From Streptomyces hygroscopicus subsp. hygroscopicus (lineage in GTDB: Bacteria > Actinomycetota > Actinomycetes > Streptomycetales > Streptomycetaceae), in NCBI RefSeq assembly GCF_030269125.1, contig NZ_BSSM01000018.1, forward strand, positions 1 through 64,000: a stretch of 64,000 nucleotides of DNA. The letters are read 5' to 3'. Positions 58,186 to 64,000 of the stretch are shown here, piece after piece. How positions within the stretch are numbered: position 1 is the first letter of the stretch; every line of letters begins with the position of its first letter. The notes under the pieces were generated by a model that was given only the letters and a program-made list of their open reading frames with translations, ran no database searches and was not told the DNA's origin. The position numbers were made by a program, and so were the translations under genes.

Positions 58186-60267
58186 TCAGCTGGTCGTCAG
58201 GGCGGTGTCGTCCACGACGAAGCTGGTCTGGAGCGAGGAGTCCTCGACACCGTTGAACTTCAGGGTGACCGTCTGGCCCGCCAGCGAGGACAGGTCGAAG
58301 GTCTTCAGGGCGTAGCCCGAGTTGGCGTTCAGGTTCGAGTACGACGCCAGGGTGGTCGAACCGGCGGTGACCGTCAGCTTGTCGTACGCCGAGGTGGTGG
58401 TGGTCTCGGCCGTGTCGACGTGCAGGTAGAAGGTCAGGGTCGCCTTGCAGCCCGCGGGGATCGTCACCGACTGGGACACCGTGTCGGTGTGCGAGGTGCC
58501 GTAGCCGTCCATCCAGGCGTAGTACGAGCCACCGTGGGCCGTCTCACCGGTGCCGTTGGTGATGACGCCGCTGGACGCGGTCCAGCCGGTGTTGCCCGAC
58601 TCGAAGCCCGGGTTGGCCAGCAGCTGCGACGAGGAGCAGCCGCCACCGCTGGTGCCCACGGTCCAGGTGAAGGAGGTCGAGCCGGTGGCACCGGTGGAGT
58701 CCTTGGCGGTGACCGTGACCTGGTAGGTGCCCGCGGTGGACGCGGTGCCTGAGATCACGCCGGTGGAGCTGTTGATCGACAGGCCGGTCGGCAGGCCGGA
58801 GGCGCTGTAGGTCAGGGCCGCGCCCGCGCTGTCCGAGGCGCTGATCGAGAGGCTGACGGAGCCGCCGGTCGTGGTCGACTGGTTGCCCGGGTTGGTGACG
58901 GACACGGTGTTGCCACCGGTGCTGCCGCCCGAGGTGAACGCGGCGGTGCCGTTCGGGGTGCCCCAGCCGGTGGGGCCGTCGTAGCCGGTCGTCGCGGTGC
59001 AGAAGTACGACGTGGTGCAGGAGCCGTTGGAGCCGCTCGTGACGTCGTTCAGGTTGCCGGTGTGGCTGTAGGGGTACTTCGCCGGGTAGTCGCTGGAGCC
59101 CGGGGTACCCGCGAGCGCGTAGACACCGGCGATGATCGGCGAGGAGGCGCTGGTGCCGCCGTAGACCGCCCAGCCGCTGCCGCCGTAGGTGTCGTAGACC
59201 GCGACACCGGTGGCCGGGTCGGCGACCGCGGAGACGTCCGACTCCATGCGCTTGGAGCAGCCGGTGTCGGTCTGCCAGCTCGGCTTCGGGTCGTACGCCG
59301 AGCAGCCGGAGCCGGTGCCCTCGGTGGAGCTGGTGTTCCACACCGACTCGCTCCAGCCACGGGAGTTGGAGGAGGTGGTGAGGGCAGTACCGCCGACGGC
59401 GGTCACGTACTGGGAGGTCGCCGGGTACTCGGCACCGTAGCCGGAGTCACCGGCGGAGACGGTGATCGCGACGCCCGGGTGCTTGAAGTACTGCGAGTCC
59501 TCGGTGGTCTGCGTGGACGCCTCGGAGCCGCCCCAGCTGTTGGAGACGAACTTGGCGCCGAGCGCGACGGCCTCGTTCTCGGCGATGCCGAGATCGGTGT
59601 CGTTCGCGGAGTTGGCCTCGACGAGGATGATGTTGCAGTTCGGGCAGACCGCGCTGACCATGTCGATGTCGAGCGCCTCTTCACCGGCCCAGCCGGTGTC
59701 GTTGGTCGGCAGCGAGGTGGTGGAGCCGGTCTGGCTGACCTGCTTGAAGCAGCCGTTGGCCTTGGTGCAGGAGGACAGGCCGAACTGCGAGCGGTACGTC
59801 GCGAGGTCCGACTCGGCGTTGGGGTCGTTGTAGGCGTCGACCACCGCGACCGTCATGCCCGAACCGCCCGTGGTGGGCAGGTTGTAGGCGCTGTGCAGGT
59901 TGGCCGGGGAGAGGCCGGAGGGCGTGGCGGCGGCGAGCGCCGAGGCCAGCTTCTGCTTGATGTCGGTACGGCGCTGGGCGAAGCAGCTCGCGTGGCCCGG
60001 CGTGTGGTCCGCGGCGCACAGGTGGGTCGTGGGGACCTTCTGCCCGGCCTTGCCGGTCGAGTGGAAGGTCTGCCGCTCGGGGGCGGTCAGCGCCCGGTTG
60101 TTCGTGGTGACCTTGCCGGTCGCCGGGTGGGCCGTGACGGCGGGCTGGGCCGCGCCGGCCGTCGGAGCGGCGGCGAACCCGGCGACGGTCAGGGAGAGGG
60201 CGGGGAAGGCGACGGCCAGAAGCCTTCGCACGCTTCGGGTTCGCCCGCTCGGGCGTGACTCACGCAT
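58186..60267 (-). CDS. Secreted S53-family peptidase (sedolisin) with C-terminal domains (693 aa)
   Basis: The ATG at 60267 begins a signal peptide (RRLLAVAFPALSLTVAGFAA). The pro-region is short. The S53 domain holds catalytic Glu and Asp in GEEALDIDMVSAV (about 195 and 199), the oxyanion Asp in SAGDSGYG (about 273) and Ser in YGGTSASSP (about 372). A putative Ig domain (He_PIG, about 430-530: SVSLSISASDSAGAALTYSA, YQVTVTAKDS) and a C-terminal beta-sandwich (NPGFESGNTGWT, TVSQSVTIPAGC, FVVDDTAL) follow; the latter resembles carbohydrate-binding-type domains. It is an extracellular acid-type serine peptidase. Confidence 0.92.
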   Translation of the reverse strand: MRESRPSGRTRSVRRLLAVAFPALSLTVAGFAAAPTAGAAQPAVTAHPATGKVTTNNRALTAPERQTFHSTGKAGQKVPTTHLCAADHTPGHASCFAQRRTDIKQKLASALAAATPSGLSPANLHSAYNLPTTGGSGMTVAVVDAYNDPNAESDLATYRSQFGLSSCTKANGCFKQVSQTGSTTSLPTNDTGWAGEEALDIDMVSAVCPNCNIILVEANSANDTDLGIAENEAVALGAKFVSNSWGGSEASTQTTEDSQYFKHPGVAITVSAGDSGYGAEYPATSQYVTAVGGTALTTSSNSRGWSESVWNTSSTEGTGSGCSAYDPKPSWQTDTGCSKRMESDVSAVADPATGVAVYDTYGGSGWAVYGGTSASSPIIAGVYALAGTPGSSDYPAKYPYSHTGNLNDVTSGSNGSCTTSYFCTATTGYDGPTGWGTPNGTAAFTSGGSTGGNTVSVTNPGNQSTTTGGSVSLSISASDSAGAALTYSASGLPTGLSINSSTGVISGTASTAGTYQVTVTAKDSTGATGSTSFTWTVGTSGGGCSSSQLLANPGFESGNTGWTASSGVITNGTGETAHGGSYYAWMDGYGTSHTDTVSQSVTIPAGCKATLTFYLHVDTAETTTTSAYDKLTVTAGSTTLASYSNLNANSGYALKTFDLSSLAGQTVTLKFNGVEDSSLQTSFVVDDTALTTS

Positions 60268-60480
60268 GGGGTACTGCCTCCATCGGGAAGTGGGGTTTCT
60301 CGCACTGGTGGGCAGGCCCGTGACGCGCGTAGCGGCGACCACGCAGTCATGAGCATGACACTTCGACGGCCCTGTACGCCGCTGGACGTGACATGACAGG
60401 GCTCACGGGGAACCTAGCCCCGCACCCGCTTCACCCGGCAGTGCCCGAAGGAATTCTTTGCTCGGCCATAGGAACGGCTT

Positions 60481-60502
60481 AGCCCCCTCGTGAGAGGGGG
60501 CT
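60481..60502 (-). terminator. Terminator of the Mec-CysO-CysM operon
   Basis: AGCCCCCTC and GAGGGGGCT arms around GTGA, 33 bp after the cysM stop. Confidence 0.75.
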
Positions 60503-60534
60503 GGCGAGCGCTTGGAACGGGGCTCGGTCGGGAA

Positions 60535-61485
60535 CTAGGCCCAGAGCTGGCCCTGGAGCGTGTCGATGGCCGCCTCCGTGGTGGGAGCCGTGTAGACGCC
60601 CGTGGAGAGGTACTTCCAGCCGCCGTCGGCCACGATGAAGGCGATGTCGGCGGGTTCACCCGCCTTGACGGCCTTCTTGCCGACGCCGATCGCGGCGTGG
60701 AGGGCGGCACCGGTGGAGATGCCCGCGAAGATGCCCTCCTGCTGGAGGAGTTCACGGGTGCGGGTGACCGCGTCCGCGGAGCCCACCGAGAAGCGGGTGG
60801 TGAGGACGGAGGCGTCGTACAGCTCGGGGACGAAGCCCTCGTCCAGGTTGCGCAGGCCGTAGACCAGGTCGTCGTAGCGCGGCTCGGCGGCCACGATCCT
60901 GACGTCCGGCTTGTGCTCGCGGAGGTAGCGGCCGACGCCCATCAGGGTGCCGGTGGTGCCGAGGCCCGCGACGAAGTGGGTGATCGAGGGCAGGTCCGCG
61001 AGGATCTCCGGGCCGGTGGTGGCGTAGTGCGCGCCCGCGTTGTCCGGGTTGCCGTACTGGTAGAGCATCACCCAGTCGGGGTGCTCGGCCGACAGCTCCT
61101 TGGCGACGCGCACCGCGGTGTTGGAGCCGCCCGCGGCCGGCGAGGAGATGATCTCCGCGCCCCACATGCCGAGCAGGTCCCGGCGCTCCTGCGAGGTGTT
61201 CTCCGGCATCACGCACACCATCCGGTAGCCCTTGAGCTTGGCCGCCATGGCGAGGGAGATGCCGGTGTTGCCGGAGGTGGGCTCCAGGATGGTGCAGCCC
61301 GGGGTGAGCCGGCCGTCCTTCTCCGCCTGCTCGATCATGTGCAGCGCGGGCCGGTCCTTGACCGAACCGGTGGGGTTGCGGTCCTCCAGCTTGGCCCAGA
61401 TGCGGACCTCGGGGGAGGGCGACAGCCGCGGCAGGCGCACCAGAGGGGTGTTGCCCACCGCGGCCAGGGGGGAGTCGTAGCGCAT
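60535..61485 (-). CDS. cysM: CysM, O-phosphoserine-dependent cysteine synthase (316 aa)
   Basis: PLP lysine in NPTGSVKDRPAL (about residue 43), the PLP-phosphate loop PTSGNTGISLAM, the gly-rich AGLGTTGTLMGVGRYL and the C-terminal loop GISTGAALHA are present. FKDR-like SVKDRP and the long C-terminus match CysM that uses O-phospho-L-serine and CysO-thiocarboxylate. Seventeen bases after the cysO stop on the same strand. It makes CysO-cysteine, which the Mec peptidase then hydrolyses. Confidence 0.93.
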   Translation of the reverse strand: MRYDSPLAAVGNTPLVRLPRLSPSPEVRIWAKLEDRNPTGSVKDRPALHMIEQAEKDGRLTPGCTILEPTSGNTGISLAMAAKLKGYRMVCVMPENTSQERRDLLGMWGAEIISSPAAGGSNTAVRVAKELSAEHPDWVMLYQYGNPDNAGAHYATTGPEILADLPSITHFVAGLGTTGTLMGVGRYLREHKPDVRIVAAEPRYDDLVYGLRNLDEGFVPELYDASVLTTRFSVGSADAVTRTRELLQQEGIFAGISTGAALHAAIGVGKKAVKAGEPADIAFIVADGGWKYLSTGVYTAPTTEAAIDTLQGQLWA

Positions 61486-61501
61486 GCTGCTCAGCGACCG
61501 A

Positions 61502-61780
61502 TCAGCGCATGCCGCCGGCGACGGCCGGCAGGATCGTGACGTTGTCGCCGTCGGACAGCTTGGTGTTGATGCCGTCCAGGAAGCGGACGTCCTCGTCGTT
61601 CAGGTAGACGTTGACGAAGCGGCGCAGCTGGTCGCCGTCCACGATGCGGGCCTGGATGCCCGCGTGCCGGCTCTCCAGGTCGGCGAACAGCTCGGCGAGG
61701 GTGTTCCCGCTGCCCTCCACGGCCTTCTGACCGTCGGTGTACGTGCGGAGGATGGTCGGGATGCGGACCTCGATGGCCAT
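61502..61780 (-). CDS. cysO: CysO sulfur-carrier protein, MoaD/ThiS fold (92 aa)
   Basis: A ubiquitin-like small protein: EVRIPTILRTYTDGQKAVEG, LAELFADLESRHAGIQARI and FVNVYLNDEDVRFLDGINTK. It ends ILPAVAGGMR. The Gly-Gly normally activated as thiocarboxylate is followed by two extra residues (Met-Arg), so a peptidase must remove them. Mec, encoded just upstream, is the natural candidate. Functionally it carries sulfur to CysM. Confidence 0.92.
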   Translation of the reverse strand: MAIEVRIPTILRTYTDGQKAVEGSGNTLAELFADLESRHAGIQARIVDGDQLRRFVNVYLNDEDVRFLDGINTKLSDGDNVTILPAVAGGMR

Positions 61781-61966
61781 GGTTGCGGGCTCCTGTCGGA
61801 AGGGGTCTTCGGGGCTGCGGGCTCGGTACGTCAGCCGAGGGGCGCACCGCCTCAGAGGCCGAGGGCGCGCACCACAGTCGTAACCATGGGCTCATCGTAT
61901 CGATTCCCGGTCCGCGGACCGGAAGGTGATCCCATCTGGCGGACGAATCCGGGCCGGATGCTGAGA

Positions 61967-62389
61967 TCAGTAGGTTTCGACGACCCGTACCTCCTCCTCG
62001 GTGACCTCTCCGTCCACGATCCGGAAGGAACGGAACTGGAAGTCGCCGAGGCCGTCGGTGTCCGCCGTGGAGACCAGGACGTAGTGCGCGCCCGGCTCGT
62101 TGGCGTAGGAGATGTCGGTGCGCGACGGGTAGGCCTCGGTCGCGGTGTGCGAGTGGTAGATGACCACCGGCTCCTCGTCGCGGTCGTCCAGCTCGCGGTA
62201 GAGCTTGAGCAGATCGCCCGAGTCGAACTCGTAGAAGGTCGGCGACATGGCCGCGTTCAGCATCGCGATGAACCGCTCGGGGCGGTCCGAACCGGCCGGA
62301 CCCGCGACGACGCCGCACGCCTCGTCGGGGTGGTCCTTGCGGGCGTGGTCGACGATCTGGTCGTACAGGGCCTGGGTGATGGTCAGCAT
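61967..62389 (-). CDS. mec: Mec, M67-family (JAMM) metallopeptidase (140 aa)
   Basis: The ATG at 62389 begins MLTITQALYDQIVDHARKDH. The zinc motif is complete: Glu in HPDEACGVVAG, HSHTATEAYPSRTD as HxH...D, and the Ser in the motif. In mycobacteria Mec+ releases cysteine from the CysO-Cys adduct. The order mec-cysO-cysM is the same as in M. tuberculosis. A 186-bp gap separates it from cysO, so cysO may also have its own promoter. Confidence 0.93.
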   Translation of the reverse strand: MLTITQALYDQIVDHARKDHPDEACGVVAGPAGSDRPERFIAMLNAAMSPTFYEFDSGDLLKLYRELDDRDEEPVVIYHSHTATEAYPSRTDISYANEPGAHYVLVSTADTDGLGDFQFRSFRIVDGEVTEEEVRVVETY

Positions 62390-62408
62390 GGTCGCCAGGA
62401 TAAGCACA

Positions 62409-62445
62409 GGGCCGCCTCGTACCGAGGGGTGGTACGAGGCGGCCC
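62409..62445 (-). terminator. Terminator between the permease and mec
   Basis: 15-bp arms (GGGCCGCCTCGTACC and complement) with a 7-nt loop, 91 bp after the amino-acid permease stop on the minus strand. Confidence 0.8.
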
Positions 62446-62535
62446 GCATGCTGGACGTCCTGAGCGGCGGCCGCCGGGGGCGCCACGAGTGCTCCCGACG
62501 GCCGGACGTCCCGGGAGGGATGGCTCGCGGCGGCG

Positions 62536-63969
62536 TCAGCGCTTGGCGAAGGCCGCGGCCTCCGGGTTGCGGCGCCTGAGCACCGCGTAGGAGACGCCGA
62601 GGATCAGACCCCACAGCGGCGCGCAGTACAGCGAGACCCGGGCGTCCTTGTCGATGCCCATCAGCACGATCACCATGCCGATGAACAGCAGGGCGAGGAC
62701 GCTGGCGTACGGGGCGCCGGGGGCCCGGAACTCCGAGCGGGGCAGGTCGCCGCGGTCGGACGCCCTGCGGTAGCGGATGTGGCAGACCAGGATGACGATC
62801 CACGCCCACATGCCGGAGATGGTCGCGAAGGAGACCACGTAGTCGAACGCCTTGCCCGGCCACTGGTAGTTGATCCAGACACCGACGAGCATCAGCGCGG
62901 CGGAGAACGTGGTGCCGACGAGCGGGGTACCGCTGGGCGTCAGCTTGGTGAACAGCTTGGGGCCCTGGCTGTTGAGCGCCAGGTCGCGCAGCATGCGGCC
63001 GGTGGAGTACATGCCGGAGTTGCAGGACGACAGCGCGGCCGTCAGGACCACGAAGTTGACGATGCCGGCGCCGACCGACAGCCCCATCTTCTGGAAGGCG
63101 GCCACGAAGGGGCTCACCCCGGCGTGGAACTCGGTCCACGGCACCACCGAAAGGATCATGATCAGCGCGCCGACGTAGAAGACGGCGATCCGCCACGGCA
63201 CGGTGTTGATCGCCTTGGGCAGCACCTTCCTGGGGTCCTTGGACTCGCCCGCGGTCACCCCGACCAGCTCGACGGCGAGGAAGGCGAACATGACCATCTG
63301 GAGCGTCATCAGGGTGCCGCCGACGCCGTGCGGGAAGAAGCCGCCCTCGTTCCACAGGTGGCCGACCGAGGCGGTCTTGCCGGCGTCGGAGAAGCCGATC
63401 GTCAGGATGCCCGCGCAGATCAGGATCATGCCGATGATCGCGGTCACCTTGACCATGGAGAACCAGAACTCCAGCTCACCGAAGAGCTTCACCGAGATCA
63501 GGTTCGCGGCGTAGAGCACGATCGTGAAGATCAGCGCCGACGCCCATTGGGGGATGTCGAACCAGTACGTCATGTACGCGGCCGCGGCGGTGACCTCGGT
63601 GATGCCGGTGACCACCCAGAACAGCCAGTACGTCCAGCCGGTGACGAAGCCCGCGAAGGGGCCGATGAACTCGCGCGCGTACTCCGAGAACGAGCCGGAG
63701 ACCGGGCGGTACATCAGCAGTTCGCCGAGCGCGCGCATGATGAAGAAGATGACGAGGCCCGCGATGGCGTAGGCCAGGATCAGGCTGGGGCCCGCCTTGG
63801 AGATGCCCTTGCCCGCGCCGAGGAACAGACCGGTGCCGATGGCACCGCCGATGGCGATCATCTGGATCTGGCGGGAGCCGAGCCCGCGCTGATAACCCTC
63901 GCCCTCGCCGCCCTCCGCCGGCCGCGTCTCCGCGCCGTCGGAACGCTGGTCGACCTGCGCTGAGGTCAT
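62536..63969 (-). CDS. Amino-acid permease, CycA/AroP-like APC family (477 aa)
   Basis: Twelve hydrophobic segments. RQIQMIAIGGAIGTGLFLGA is the conserved APC helix 1 GAIGTGLF motif. Other marks are AYAIAGLVIFFIMRALGELL, GFVTGWTYWLFWVVTGITEV and SSCNSGMYSTGRMLRDLALN. The sequence is closest in motif to D-serine/D-alanine/glycine and aromatic transporters (CycA-like), but substrate is not certain. A Gly/Glu-rich N-terminus of about 30 residues precedes helix 1. The start lies 31 bp from the window edge, so the upstream context is missing. Confidence 0.88.
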   Translation of the reverse strand: MTSAQVDQRSDGAETRPAEGGEGEGYQRGLGSRQIQMIAIGGAIGTGLFLGAGKGISKAGPSLILAYAIAGLVIFFIMRALGELLMYRPVSGSFSEYAREFIGPFAGFVTGWTYWLFWVVTGITEVTAAAAYMTYWFDIPQWASALIFTIVLYAANLISVKLFGELEFWFSMVKVTAIIGMILICAGILTIGFSDAGKTASVGHLWNEGGFFPHGVGGTLMTLQMVMFAFLAVELVGVTAGESKDPRKVLPKAINTVPWRIAVFYVGALIMILSVVPWTEFHAGVSPFVAAFQKMGLSVGAGIVNFVVLTAALSSCNSGMYSTGRMLRDLALNSQGPKLFTKLTPSGTPLVGTTFSAALMLVGVWINYQWPGKAFDYVVSFATISGMWAWIVILVCHIRYRRASDRGDLPRSEFRAPGAPYASVLALLFIGMVIVLMGIDKDARVSLYCAPLWGLILGVSYAVLRRRNPEAAAFAKR

Positions 63970-64000
63970 GGTGGTGCGCCTTTCTCCATTCCGGCCCCAG

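Noticed and set aside
61852..61887. 11-codon ORF (MVTTVVRALGL) between mec and cysO as attenuation leader
   Set aside because: No Cys codons, no clear ribosome site and no terminator/antiterminator pair behind it.

Overview
The window is about 72% GC by eye, with third-position G/C bias, many GTG starts, 4-bp stop/start overlaps, GGAGG ribosome sites, a chaplin-like secreted peptide and DasR-type (dre) operators. It is almost certainly chromosomal DNA of a Streptomyces. The block from about 42 to 63 kb (RdgB, tRNA-Leu, BCP, large PBP, RNase PH, NagF/NagE1/NagE2, MBL hydrolase, CysM/CysO/Mec) looks like conserved core, as in S. coelicolor around SCO2905-SCO2912 (from memory). The first 41 kb is more accessory.

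Layout. 0-6.5 kb: the 3' end of an Ig-repeat surface protein, a chaplin-like peptide, an HTH/TPR regulator, a secreted YVTN beta-propeller protein and a decayed GntR/FCD regulator pseudogene. 6.5-15.5 kb: a long minus-strand run that reads as an aminophosphonate scavenging operon. It holds a GntR/UTRA regulator, an inverted-repeat operator, an FAD oxidoreductase, a phosphonatase-like HAD, a PhnSTUV-like ABC importer (ATPase, two permeases, binding protein), an alkaline-phosphatase-superfamily hydrolase and a HAD-IIA phosphatase. 15.5-18.3 kb: secreted or anchored small proteins and a 44-bp tandem repeat. 18.3-21 kb: a ROK regulator divergent from a Gfo/Idh/MocA oxidoreductase and a UPF0303 protein across a perfect 27-bp operator-like palindrome. 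21-29.6 kb: LLM oxidoreductase, FAH-family hydrolase, YidC/DUF6412 pair, HxlR-MFS efflux pair with duplicated operators, PF03773 permease with its TIGR03943 partner, and a TPR/SEC-C protein.

29.6-36 kb looks like an island with lower GC at its left side. It contains an SRA-HNH modification-dependent nuclease, a HAD hydrolase, an XRE regulator and a compact RiPP operon: a small protein of unknown function, a precursor peptide, an ATP-grasp ligase and a long PIMT-like methyltransferase. This has the architecture of aspartimide-forming graspetide clusters, and the precursor core carries a single Asp-Gly step plus Thr-rich and acidic segments. It is the best candidate for an undescribed natural-product system here.

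36-44.5 kb: DUF2267 protein, Hsp20 with a strong promoter, MFS transporter, DUF445 protein, SGNH hydrolase, RdgB, tRNA-Leu(UAG), BCP, DUF3618 and GroES-like proteins. 44.5-52.7 kb: a 1172-residue bifunctional PBP, an ABC-2 exporter, DUF1707 protein, a lipoprotein and RNase PH. 52.7-56 kb: the GlcNAc phosphotransferase genes, with dre sites in both promoter regions. 56-64 kb: MBL hydrolase, a membrane-linked PemK-like protein, a lipoprotein, an S53 sedolisin, the Mec-CysO-CysM cysteine pathway and an amino-acid permease.
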